This document shows positions 1 to 6,118 of a stretch of 13,827 bases of DNA, piece after piece. The position numbers and the translations under genes are program-made. How positions within the stretch are numbered: the first letter of the stretch is position 1; every line of letters starts with the position of its first letter. The DNA comes from an uncultured Brachyspira sp. (GTDB lineage: Bacteria > Cyanobacteriota > Vampirovibrionia > Gastranaerophilales > Gastranaerophilaceae). The notes below the pieces were generated by a model. That model saw nothing but the letters and a program-made list of their open reading frames with translations. It ran no database searches and was not told where the DNA came from. Where the stretch lies: NCBI GenBank assembly GCA_900321895.1, contig ONYB01000010.1, forward strand, positions 1 through 13,827, in the 5' to 3' direction.

Positions 1-40
1 CAAAAGCAGCAATACAAAACGTAAATAATCTGGCTCTCAT
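1..40 (-). CDS. 5' end of an unidentified, possibly exported protein (partial)
   Basis: On the minus strand an ATG at 40-38 is preceded by a good Shine-Dalgarno (AAGGAG, 6-nt spacer). It opens a frame that runs off the left edge and reads MRARLFTFCIAAF. A basic start followed by a hydrophobic run resembles the beginning of a signal peptide or membrane anchor, but 13 residues are too few to identify a family. The gene begins 30 nt after the fabD stop on the same strand, so it is probably co-transcribed with fabD. It is not fabG or acpP, which often occupy this position in other bacteria. Confidence 0.6.
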   Translation of the reverse strand, partial: MRARLFTFCIAAF

Positions 41-61
41 AAATCTCTCCTTATTAGAGCG

Positions 62-82
62 GCGGCTGTACTAGACAGCCGC
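62..82 (-). other. Hairpin overlapping the fabD stop codon
   Basis: GCGGCTGT (62-69) and ACAGCCGC (75-82) form a perfect GC-rich 8-bp stem with a 5-nt loop that contains the fabD stop codon. No U-run follows on the minus strand, so it is not a standard rho-independent terminator. It could stabilise the upstream mRNA 3' end or reduce read-through into the next gene. Confidence 0.5.
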
Positions 83-1024
83 ACCGTTCAATTCTTCATT
101 TAAAGCCTCAACAACACTATCAAGTGACGCTTTATCAAATACATTATAAACCTTTGCAGCAGGAGCAATTTTCTTGTTCAATCCTGCAAGAACCTTCCCC
201 GGCCCGATTTCTACAAAGATTTCAACACCGTCTTCAACCATTTTTTGAATAGTTTGAGTCCAATGAACAGAGGAGTAAATTTGTTTTGGCATTTTAACTC
301 TAAAATCCTCTGCGTTTGTGGTCGCAGTTGCATCAACATTTGTAAATACCGGAACTTCTGCATTATTCAAATCCAAATCAGCAACAAACTTTTCAAACTC
401 AAGTCCTGCATTTTCCATAAATTTTGAATGGAAAGCACCTGAAACAGCGAGCGGAACAACTCTTCTTGCACCTTTTGCCAAAAGTAATTCACCTGCTTTT
501 GCAACAGCTTTTTCATCACCTGTGATAACAACCTGAGCAGGTGAGTTGTAGTTTGCGACATCGACGTAACCTACTTCTGACGCTTCTTTCAAGCTTTCTT
601 TAAGAGCTTCCTCTGTAGAGTTCAAAACCGCAGCCATTGCACCACCTTTAGTTTGCCCCATTAAGTCAGCACGTTTTTGAATAGCTTTAAGTGCGGTTTC
701 CAAAGACATTACACCTGATGCGTACATTGCACAATATTCACCCAAGCTGTGACCTGCGGTGTAGTTTGGAGTAATACCACAAGCGGATTTTAAAGCCTCC
801 AAAGCTGCAATAGACATTGTCACGATACAAGGTTGAGTGTTAACGGTCTGTTTAAGAGCGTCTTCCGGCCCTTCAAAGCACAAATCAGTAATACTTTTGC
901 CAAGAACCACATTAGCGGTATCAAAAACTTTTTTAGCACTTTCACAATTTTCATATAAATCTTTTCCCATGCCAACAGCCTGAGCTCCTTGTCCAGGAAA
1001 AAGAAACGCAATTTTTTTTGTCAT
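71..1024 (-). CDS. fabD: Malonyl-CoA:ACP transacylase
   Basis: FabD moves the malonyl group from CoA to the acyl carrier protein and so supplies the extender unit for type II fatty-acid synthesis in the cytoplasm. The 317-aa product has the usual family length. Visible signatures are the N-terminal GQGAQ (11-15), the nucleophile elbow GHSLGEY (91-97, Ser93), Arg118 in QKRAD for the malonyl carboxylate, the catalytic His199 in SGAFHS, and GPGKVLAGL near residue 275. The start is supported by a GAGAGGG ribosome site, closely like that of plsX. It is the last fatty-acid gene of the plsX-fabH-fabD run. A separate promoter-like sequence sits directly upstream (1063-1091), so it may be transcribed both from the operon and independently. 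Stop codon is TAG. Confidence 0.97.
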   Translation of the reverse strand: MTKKIAFLFPGQGAQAVGMGKDLYENCESAKKVFDTANVVLGKSITDLCFEGPEDALKQTVNTQPCIVTMSIAALEALKSACGITPNYTAGHSLGEYCAMYASGVMSLETALKAIQKRADLMGQTKGGAMAAVLNSTEEALKESLKEASEVGYVDVANYNSPAQVVITGDEKAVAKAGELLLAKGARRVVPLAVSGAFHSKFMENAGLEFEKFVADLDLNNAEVPVFTNVDATATTNAEDFRVKMPKQIYSSVHWTQTIQKMVEDGVEIFVEIGPGKVLAGLNKKIAPAAKVYNVFDKASLDSVVEALNEELNGAAV

Positions 1025-1062
1025 AAAATATCCCTCTCTAAAATCAATACATACCTGACAGA

Positions 1063-1091
1063 ATTATACAACAAATCTGCCAAAATGTGAA
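1063..1091 (-). promoter_or_regulatory. Sigma-70-type promoter for fabD
   Basis: On the minus strand TTCACA (1091-1086, 5 of 6 consensus bases) is followed after exactly 17 nt by a perfect TATAAT (1068-1063). The expected start near 1056 gives a leader of about 32 nt before the fabD ATG. It lies in the 134-nt fabH-fabD gap, the largest gap within the fatty-acid genes. Confidence 0.7.
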
Positions 1092-1124
1092 GAGATTTAG
1101 AAAAGCAACAAATCAAGCTGATTT

Positions 1125-1153
1125 GAACTTATTTACCTATTAACTTATTCACT
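1125..1153 (-). repeat. 29-nt intergenic repeat, copy 1 (after fabH stop)
   Basis: This 29-nt stretch begins 5 nt after the fabH stop on the minus strand. It matches 9857-9885, 9 nt after the stop of the DprA-like gene, at 27 of 29 positions and in the same orientation relative to the upstream gene. It is built from AT-rich words such as AGTGAATA and AAATAAGTTC. A small hairpin follows it on the minus strand (AAATCA/TGATTT, within about 1110-1125). It is probably a member of a dispersed intergenic repeat family. Confidence 0.6.
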
Positions 1154-1158
1154 TTTAA

Positions 1159-2169
1159 TTAGCAAATGCCTTCACGAAGTCGGACGATTGCACCGCCCCA
1201 TGTCATGCCTGCTCCAAATCCGCAAAGTACAGCCGTTGTGCCAAGTTTTACGTTACCCTTTTCGACACTCTCTGCCAAAGCAATCGGAATTGATGCAGCT
1301 GATGTATTGCCGTAATATTTGATATTTGCAACGACTTTTTCGTCAGGATATCCAAGACGTTCTTGAACCGCTTGTATAATTCTGATATTTGCTTGATGCG
1401 GAATTAAATAATCAATATCTTCCGCCTTCAAACCTGCATTTGTGATAAGGTTTTCAACATAATGCGGCAAAATTTTTGCAACAAATGTATAAACCCCTCT
1501 ACCATTCATTCTGATACCTTTCGGTTTTTCTTCATACTGTTCAACAAGCGGACAATTTTTACCATCGAATGAAAGTTCAATCAAGTTACCGAAATTTCCG
1601 TCAGCCTTCGTGTCGATTGCGATAATATCGTCAACACCGTCCTCTGCCTCAGTTACAACCATAGCACCTGCACCGTCACCGAACAAAATAGAAGTTCCTC
1701 TATCAGTCCAATCCACAAGTCTTGAATTATTATCAGTAGCCACGATAAGAATATTTTTATACATGCCAGAACCGATATAAGCTTTTGCAAGGCTCAAGGC
1801 ATAAATTAAACCTGTACACGCTGCCGTAATATCGAATGCAGGAATAGGGTTTTTGATACCCAATCTCTGGTGAAGGTGACATGCGATTGCCGGATACAAA
1901 TCAGGCGGAGCAGATGATGCAGCAATGATTAACTCAATATCATCGGGAGCCATTTTAGCTTTTTCAAGAGCCTTCTGAGCAGCCTCAAACCCAAGGTCAA
2001 TAGCATTCTGCTCGCCGGAAACAACTCTACGTTCTTTTATCCCTGTTCTTGTATAAATCCACTCATCAGAAGTTTCATACAATTTTGTCAAGTCATCGTT
2101 TGTAATAACTGTTTCGGGTAAACTATATCCTACACCCGCAATTCTAAGCGGAATCGTTTTATTTGTCAT
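1159..2169 (-). CDS. fabH: Beta-ketoacyl-ACP synthase III
   Basis: FabH condenses acetyl-CoA, or another short acyl-CoA, with malonyl-ACP and so starts each fatty-acid chain. The 336-aa product has the thiolase-fold triad: Cys118 in ITAACTG, His258 in IPHQANIR and Asn288 in YYGNTSAAS. It also has FGDGAGAM (163-170) and a C-terminal GFGAGMTWGGAIV block. Length is typical or slightly long. The ATG is 2 nt after the plsX stop, with a GAGGAAC ribosome site inside the plsX end, so translation is probably coupled. Plain acetyl versus branched primer preference cannot be read from the sequence. Confidence 0.97.
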   Translation of the reverse strand: MTNKTIPLRIAGVGYSLPETVITNDDLTKLYETSDEWIYTRTGIKERRVVSGEQNAIDLGFEAAQKALEKAKMAPDDIELIIAASSAPPDLYPAIACHLHQRLGIKNPIPAFDITAACTGLIYALSLAKAYIGSGMYKNILIVATDNNSRLVDWTDRGTSILFGDGAGAMVVTEAEDGVDDIIAIDTKADGNFGNLIELSFDGKNCPLVEQYEEKPKGIRMNGRGVYTFVAKILPHYVENLITNAGLKAEDIDYLIPHQANIRIIQAVQERLGYPDEKVVANIKYYGNTSAASIPIALAESVEKGNVKLGTTAVLCGFGAGMTWGGAIVRLREGIC

Positions 2170-2171
2170 GT

Positions 2172-3230
2172 TTATTGTTCCTCATTAAATCTGGAAATCT
2201 TTTCGTTAACACCTGTTTCAACTGCTTCTTTCGCAACACGAACAGCATTTTTTATTGCATAAGCTTTACTTCTGCCGTGAGAGATTACCGTAATTCCCTT
2301 AACACCCAAAAGCAACGCTCCGCCAAATTCCTCATAATTGATTTTCTTGCCGATTCTTTTCATAAACGGTTTTGCAAGAAGTCCGATAATTTTACCTACC
2401 AAGTCAGACTTAAATTCAGACTTAATCATTCTAAACAACATTGAAGAAGTACCTTCTGTAATTTTCAACGCGACGTTTCCGACGAAACCGTCACAAACAA
2501 CAACATCGCACACACTCAAGAAAATTTCTTTACCTTCAATATTACCCACAAAGTTAATTTTTTCGTGGTGTTCATCAAGCAATTTATAAGTAGCCTGAGC
2601 AAGTTCGTTACCTTTACCTGCTTCTTCGCCGATATTCAAAACCCCGACACGAGGATTTTCAATACCCAAAACGTTTTTCGAGAACGTAACACCCATAACC
2701 GCAAATTGGAAAAGCATTTCAGGGGTACAATTACTGTTAGCACCGCCGTCAATCAAGACAATCGGTTTTTTCATGGTTGGAAGAGTAACTGCAATAGCCG
2801 GTCTGTCAATACCTGTCAATCTTCCAAGCCCGAATAAACTTGAAGCCATAGCGGCACCAGTAGAACCTGCTGCAACAACTGCGTCAGAACTACCTTTTGC
2901 AACTGCGTCAACAGCCAAAACGATTGAAGATTTTTTCTTTTTACGAATAGCTTGTCCCGGAGCTTCGCCCATTTCTATAACTTCTGAAGCATGGGTAATT
3001 TTGATATCAAGTTTGTTTAAATCAATCTTGATACGTTTAGGCTTGCCGCCGGTTCCGCAATCGGAATAGATACCATCTTGAGCGATTTTATCAAGTTCCT
3101 GCTCAATTCTGTCCTGCTTACCGACCAATTCTATAGCTACACCGTATTCTTGAGCACCCCAAACAGCACCTGCTACGATTTCGTGTGGAGCATGATCTCC
3201 GCCCATTGCGTCTATTGCTATTCTCGTCAT
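2172..3230 (-). CDS. plsX: Phosphate acyltransferase PlsX
   Basis: PlsX makes acyl-phosphate from acyl-ACP. In the PlsX/PlsY route this is the donor for the first acylation of glycerol-3-phosphate. The family hallmark IAIDAMGGDHAP starts at the third residue, and SSIVLAVDAVAKGSSDAVVAAGSTGA and LIDGGANSNC are further conserved blocks. From the ATG at 3230 the product is 352 aa. A TTG at 3245 is in frame and would add five residues, but it lies on the GGAGAGGG ribosome site that serves the ATG, so I chose the ATG. It sits between rpmF, separated by a large hairpin region, and fabH, coupled. Confidence 0.96.
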   Translation of the reverse strand: MTRIAIDAMGGDHAPHEIVAGAVWGAQEYGVAIELVGKQDRIEQELDKIAQDGIYSDCGTGGKPKRIKIDLNKLDIKITHASEVIEMGEAPGQAIRKKKKSSIVLAVDAVAKGSSDAVVAAGSTGAAMASSLFGLGRLTGIDRPAIAVTLPTMKKPIVLIDGGANSNCTPEMLFQFAVMGVTFSKNVLGIENPRVGVLNIGEEAGKGNELAQATYKLLDEHHEKINFVGNIEGKEIFLSVCDVVVCDGFVGNVALKITEGTSSMLFRMIKSEFKSDLVGKIIGLLAKPFMKRIGKKINYEEFGGALLLGVKGITVISHGRSKAYAIKNAVRVAKEAVETGVNEKISRFNEEQ

Positions 3231-3264
3231 TTTATCCCTCTCCAATAAATTATAAGATACTTCG

Positions 3265-3340
3265 TTACTAAGACCCTAAGGCACTAAGCCTTACAGATGT
3301 ACAAATTTAGTGCCTTGTATTCTTAGTAAATTTAGTGCCT
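3265..3340 (-). repeat. Large rpmF-plsX intergenic hairpin with 13-nt direct repeats
   Basis: Two nested perfect inverted repeats occupy this gap: an outer 9-bp stem (TTACTAAGA 3265-3273 with 3321-3329) and an inner 10-bp stem (AAGGCACTAA 3278-3287 with 3307-3316). They are separated by a 4x4 internal loop and capped by 19 nt. An alternative hairpin (TAAGGC 3277-3282 with GCCTTA 3288-3293) is exclusive with the inner stem. The 13-mer AAATTTAGTGCCT occurs at 3303-3315 and again at 3328-3340, where it runs into the rpmF stop codon. No U-run follows, so it is not a standard terminator. It may be an mRNA processing or stabilising element, or a palindromic repeat insertion. Confidence 0.65.
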
Positions 3341-3629
3341 ATTCTTCAGTCTTTTCTTCTTTTGTTTCTTCAACAACTTCAGCTTTAACTTCTTCAGCCT
3401 TTTCAGCTTTCTTAGCTTTTTTAACCGGTTTTACTTCTTCAGCAGTTGCAGCCTTGTCTTTCAAACTTACAGGTTGACCTTTGTAAGTTCCACAAGCTGT
3501 ACATACTGTGTGAGTTAATACTGTTGCACCGCAGTTAGGGCATTTTGTAGTTTCCGGTTTTGTTGCTTTCCAGTTGCTTCTTCTGTGTCCTTGTGCGGAA
3601 TGTCCTGTTCTTTTCTTTGGTACTGCCAT
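3339..3629 (-). CDS. rpmF: Ribosomal protein bL32 with C-terminal extension
   Basis: bL32 is a small protein of the large ribosomal subunit. The N-terminal part is canonical: MAVPKKRTGHSAQGHRRSN, then a zinc ribbon with Cys30, Cys33, Cys43 and Cys46. Usual bL32 length is about 57-60 aa, but this product is 96 aa. Residues 60-96 form a low-complexity tail of Ala, Lys, Glu and Val that is basic first and almost purely acidic at the end. The start has an AAAGGA ribosome site. It lies downstream of yceD and upstream of plsX, the classical order. The tail reads in frame to a TAG stop with similar base composition, so it looks genuine rather than a frameshift product. Its role is unknown. Confidence 0.95.
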   Translation of the reverse strand: MAVPKKRTGHSAQGHRRSNWKATKPETTKCPNCGATVLTHTVCTACGTYKGQPVSLKDKAATAEEVKPVKKAKKAEKAEEVKAEVVEETKEEKTEE

Positions 3630-3697
3630 TTTCTTTTTCCTTTATGTTTTTCTACTACTTATATTTCTTTCATAGAGGCAAAATCCTTCCACAACGG

Positions 3698-4198
3698 TTA
3701 TTTTGCCTTGTCCTCAAACTTTATGTTCTTAAAAACTTCCATTCGAGGGTCGGTTTGGTCTTCCTGTTTCAGAAATTCCTTCCCATTACAATTTATACCA
3801 CAAACTTTTTTATTTGGTAAATTTAATATTACAGATTGATACAATAAGTCATAAATATCAATATTTTCTGCACCGTTCAAATCTGTTATAAAGTCGCCGT
3901 CTTTTATCTCTGTTTCTTGTGCGTAACTCTCTGATAATGCACGTTTTGCATACATTTCATCTATGTCAAAATCTATTTTGTACTCAAAATCTTCAAGACA
4001 AACATCACACTGCAAAATCAAAGTTCCCTTAACATTTCCGGAAACTTCAATAAATTCACCGAGATTTGTGAGTTTTAAAAACGCCTCAATCGGTTCTTTT
4101 GAGTTAACCTCTTTTATTTCGTCAAAAAACTTATATTCCAAAACTCCGTTTTTGGCATTTTCTATTGATTCTATCGAAACAAGATGATTATGCGACAT
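3698..4198 (-). CDS. yceD: DUF177/YceD family protein
   Basis: This 166-aa protein matches the DUF177/YceD family, whose members sit next to rpmF and have been linked to large-subunit rRNA accumulation. It has a CDVC pair (Cys64, Cys67) after a beta-rich region with EVSGNVKGTLILQC, and a second pair in VCGINCNG (Cys133, Cys137), which together may bind a metal. DPRMEVFKNI near the C-terminus is also family-like. Its ATG lies inside the end of the upstream 88-aa gene (11-nt overlap), so expression is probably coupled. A 68-nt gap separates it from rpmF. Family membership rests on remembered motifs plus the rpmF context. Confidence 0.82.
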   Translation of the reverse strand: MSHNHLVSIESIENAKNGVLEYKFFDEIKEVNSKEPIEAFLKLTNLGEFIEVSGNVKGTLILQCDVCLEDFEYKIDFDIDEMYAKRALSESYAQETEIKDGDFITDLNGAENIDIYDLLYQSVILNLPNKKVCGINCNGKEFLKQEDQTDPRMEVFKNIKFEDKAK

Positions 4199-4454
4199 AC
4201 TGTTCTTCCTGCATTGCTACTGCAGCAATCTGATTTGCTGCAAAACAAACTTTTTTCAACGGTCCTTGAGTTTCTTTTTCGACATAAACAGGTGTCGGAG
4301 ATTTCATCAATTTTGTTAATTCAAAATATACGTCCTGCGGGTTGTCGAGATACAACACCAACGGTGCTGTAGAACCTTTCAAAAACACAAGAACAGACAT
4401 TCTTTTTTTGATGTTTTGAGCATTAATATTTTGCGGATTAAATTGTTGTGCCAT
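4188..4454 (-). CDS. Unrecognised 88-aa protein, first gene of the lipid/ribosome operon
   Basis: I do not recognise this family. The product begins MAQQFNPQNINAQNIKKRMS, then has a hydrophobic beta-like stretch (SVLVFLKGSTAPLVLYLDN), a helical segment DVYFELTKLMKS, and a further beta-like part. There is no signal peptide or membrane segment, and the single Cys (in KKVCFAAN) gives no metal site. A strong AAGGAG ribosome site and the consensus promoter just upstream show it is truly expressed. It overlaps yceD by 11 nt. As leader gene of yceD-rpmF-plsX-fabH-fabD it could act in ribosome assembly or in lipid metabolism, but the sequence does not say which. Confidence 0.85.
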   Translation of the reverse strand: MAQQFNPQNINAQNIKKRMSVLVFLKGSTAPLVLYLDNPQDVYFELTKLMKSPTPVYVEKETQGPLKKVCFAANQIAAVAMQEEQYVA

Positions 4455-4489
4455 TTCAGCTCCTTATAATTTAATTAAACAGTGTTACC

Positions 4490-4518
4490 ATTATAAAATA
4501 AAAAACTATTTTGTGCAA
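4490..4518 (-). promoter_or_regulatory. Promoter of the 88-aa/yceD/rpmF/plsX/fabH/fabD operon
   Basis: Minus-strand TTGCAC (4518-4513) and perfect TATAAT (4495-4490) are exactly 17 nt apart. The predicted start near 4483 gives a leader of about 28 nt carrying the AAGGAG site. It lies directly after the terminator of the glycosyltransferase gene, so the two transcription units are cleanly separated. No operator palindrome was evident around it. Confidence 0.8.
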
Positions 4519-4524
4519 ATCCGT

Positions 4525-4560
4525 AAAAAAGTGACACAGTCATGTAACTTGTCAGCTTTT
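4525..4560 (-). terminator. Rho-independent terminator after the glycosyltransferase gene
   Basis: On the minus strand AAGC-TGACAAGT pairs with ACT-G-TGTCACTT around a 6-nt loop, with two single-base bulges. It is followed directly by a run of six U (4530-4525). It starts about 20 nt after the glycosyltransferase stop codon and ends just before the next promoter. Confidence 0.75.
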
Positions 4561-4580
4561 AAAACTTTCGCTAAAAATTT

Positions 4581-5366
4581 TTATTGAAAATAATATTCCA
4601 CATCGGCAGACAAATCTAATTTTGCAGCATTTGGTTTAAAAATCTTAGATTTCAGCCCCATTTTAGCAAGCCTGTATAACAAGCTCACCCCAAGAACCCC
4701 AAACCCGTACTTGCAAGAACGTGCAAAATTAATTGATGATGCCTCTTTGAAATACTTCGTCGGGCATGAAAGTTCACCGATTTTGTAGTTGTTGTAAAAC
4801 AACAAGGCAATCATTTCGTTGTCAAAAATAAAATCGTCGTCACAATCCGCCAGCGGCAAATTTTCCAAAACTTTTCTTGTAAACCCTCTAAAACCGGTAT
4901 GATATTCAGACAATTTTTCACCGGTCAAAAGATTTTCAAACCCCGTCAAAAATTTATTGGCAACAAATTTGTAAAACGGCATGCCCCCTTTAAGAGCAGA
5001 ATTTCCAAGCATGCGTGAAGCCAAAACGGCATCATACTGTTCAAAAGCCATCATACAAACTATTGCCGGAATTAATTTTGGAGTATATTGATAATCCGGA
5101 TGCAGCATCACAACGATGTCTGCTCCGGATTTCAACGCAGCTTTATAACAAGATTTCTGATTACCGCCGTAGCCCTTGTTTTCCTTGTGTACAATCGTTT
5201 TGATGTTAAGTTCTTTTGAAACTAACTTTGTATTATCCTGCGAATTATCGTCAACAAGGATAACTTCATCAACAAAATCTTTATAGATTTCGTCATAAGT
5301 TTGTTTAAGGGTTTTTTCCGCATTGTAAGCGGGCATTATTACGACGACTTTCTTGTTATTAATCAT
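4581..5366 (-). CDS. Family 2 glycosyltransferase, DPM1/DolP-mannosyltransferase-like
   Basis: The 261-aa protein has a GT-A nucleotide-sugar fold. Visible blocks are VVVIMPAYNAEKTL (7-20), EVILVDDNS (34-42) with the first acidic motif, GGNQKSCYKAAL, and ADIVVMLHPDYQYTP (82-96) carrying the metal-binding DxD-type site as PDYQ. SEYHTGFRGF (153-162) and DDFIFDNEMI (177-186) follow. This arrangement matches DPM1-type enzymes that move a sugar to a polyprenyl-phosphate or similar lipid acceptor. No C-terminal transmembrane pair is obvious; only YGFGVLGVSLLYRLAKMGL near 220-238 could sit at a membrane. The start is 2 nt after the hpf stop with a weak GAAGAG site, so translation is probably coupled to hpf. 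Sugar and acceptor cannot be told. Confidence 0.88.
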   Translation of the reverse strand: MINNKKVVVIMPAYNAEKTLKQTYDEIYKDFVDEVILVDDNSQDNTKLVSKELNIKTIVHKENKGYGGNQKSCYKAALKSGADIVVMLHPDYQYTPKLIPAIVCMMAFEQYDAVLASRMLGNSALKGGMPFYKFVANKFLTGFENLLTGEKLSEYHTGFRGFTRKVLENLPLADCDDDFIFDNEMIALLFYNNYKIGELSCPTKYFKEASSINFARSCKYGFGVLGVSLLYRLAKMGLKSKIFKPNAAKLDLSADVEYYFQ

Positions 5367-5368
5367 TT

Positions 5369-5725
5369 CTACTCTTCTGTTTCTTTAGCAGGTTCATCTT
5401 TTTCCAATCTGATAGAAGTTTTGTCAGAACCCAATGTTTTGTCTTTAAACTTCAAAACCTGTCTTGCGAGTTTGTCAGCCAACAAGTCAATGCTTTCGTA
5501 CATTGAATCTGCAGCTTCTTCACAACGAACAACACCTGTATTCATTTTGCAGGTAACTTCTGCAACATGCTTGCCTGATGCTGACGGGTTTTTAATAACT
5601 GACAAGACCACTTCAATACCTTGAATTTGGTCATAAAGGTTTGCTACTTTGCCTACTTTTTCCTTAACATAAGCCTTGATAGCATCAGTAATTTCAATGT
5701 TTCTTCCGTTTACGTAAATGTGCAT
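5369..5725 (-). CDS. hpf: Ribosome hibernation promoting factor, short form
   Basis: HPF/YfiA proteins bind the 30S decoding region in slow-growing cells and silence or dimerise ribosomes. From the ATG at 5725 the product is 118 aa: MHIYVNGRNIEITDAIKAYVKEKV, then a beta strand (GIEVVLSVIKN), HVAEVTCKM, and the helix ADSMYESIDLLADKLARQVLKFKDK. The C-terminal dimerisation domain of long HPF is absent; only a charged tail (EKDEPAKETEE) follows. An upstream in-frame ATG at 5737 overlaps the GGAGGG ribosome site, so the inner ATG is preferred. It has its own promoter and is 2 nt from the glycosyltransferase gene, an unusual partnership. Confidence 0.92.
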   Translation of the reverse strand: MHIYVNGRNIEITDAIKAYVKEKVGKVANLYDQIQGIEVVLSVIKNPSASGKHVAEVTCKMNTGVVRCEEAADSMYESIDLLADKLARQVLKFKDKTLGSDKTSIRLEKDEPAKETEE

Positions 5726-5755
5726 TTTGCCCTCCATATAATATACTGCCTATAT

Positions 5756-5784
5756 ATTATACCATAAGCAACGGAATTTTTAAA
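5756..5784 (-). promoter_or_regulatory. Extended -10 promoter of hpf
   Basis: A perfect TATAAT (minus strand, 5761-5756) is preceded by TGG (extended -10 TGn). A weak -35 TTTAAA (5784-5779) stands 17 nt upstream. The predicted start near 5749 leaves a short leader of about 24 nt before the hpf ATG. It lies immediately after the stop of the Cys-rich gene, so hpf is probably its own unit. Confidence 0.6.
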
Positions 5785-5792
5785 GTCTTAAT

Positions 5793-6014
5793 TTATTCTT
5801 CGATAATAAATTGTTGTAATTCAACATTAGGTGTACCGATAACCCTAACCAATTCCAAGACTGACGCCTTCATTTGGCACTTTTGAGAAGAACCGCTGAA
5901 GAAATCTCTATAAAAACAACCTTCACAATTACAACCACGTTTATAACATTCAAGAGCTGTCGGAGTCCATCTTCTAACCGCTACTGCTCTGCCCATATCC
6001 CTACTTCTAAACAA
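5793..6014 (-). CDS. Small Cys-rich protein of unknown function
   Basis: I do not recognise a named family. The 73-aa product has a compact cysteine cluster, ECYKRGCNCEGC (Cys23, Cys28, Cys30, Cys33), a fifth Cys at 46 in KCQMK, and then a helix-like MKASVLELVRVIGTP. Basic residues flank the cluster (VAVRRWTP). This could be a small metal-binding or redox-sensing, perhaps nucleic-acid-binding, protein. The start is uncertain: TTG at 6014 has GGAG 10 nt upstream, while an ATG at 5996 (67 aa) has only a very close AGGG. Both keep the cluster. A promoter and a structured leader of about 100 nt precede it, which hints at regulated expression. Confidence 0.72.
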   Translation of the reverse strand: MFRSRDMGRAVAVRRWTPTALECYKRGCNCEGCFYRDFFSGSSQKCQMKASVLELVRVIGTPNVELQQFIIEE

Positions 6015-6056
6015 TTTTATATATCTCCAAATTCAACTATCTACGTCAAAAAGTTA

Positions 6057-6118
6057 GCAAAAATAACGGGCAAATCATGCCTGTATCTCCACCCCTTAGT
6101 GGCTCATCGCCTGTCCTT
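6057..6118 (-). promoter_or_regulatory. Structured 5' leader of the Cys-rich gene (riboswitch- or attenuator-like, unassigned)
   Basis: Between the promoter start (about 6118) and the gene lies a GC-richer block able to form several short hairpins on the minus-strand RNA. GGC-GATGA-GCC uses 6111-6109 and 6103-6101. CCAC/GTGG uses 6102-6099 and 6092-6089 and shares bases with the first, so the two are exclusive. ACAGGCA/TGCCCGT uses 6084-6078 and 6072-6066 with one mismatch and is followed by TATTTTT, like a weak intrinsic terminator. ACAGGC occurs twice and either copy could pair with the GCC of the last hairpin. I could not match it to a known riboswitch class. Confidence 0.35.

Noticed and set aside
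3231..3245. TTG start for PlsX giving five extra residues
   Set aside because: The extra codons lie on the GGAGAGGG ribosome site of the ATG at 3230, and the conserved IAIDAMGGD block starts right after that ATG.
3249..3254. TATAAT as an internal plsX promoter
   Set aside because: No -35 stands at 16-18 nt and the transcript would begin at or inside the ribosome site.
6057..6118. Fluoride (crcB) or TPP riboswitch, suggested by AGGCGATGAG and AAGGGGTG
   Set aside because: Required partner segments and pseudoknot pairing of crcB are absent, and the conserved second half of the TPP motif is missing; only short word similarity remains.
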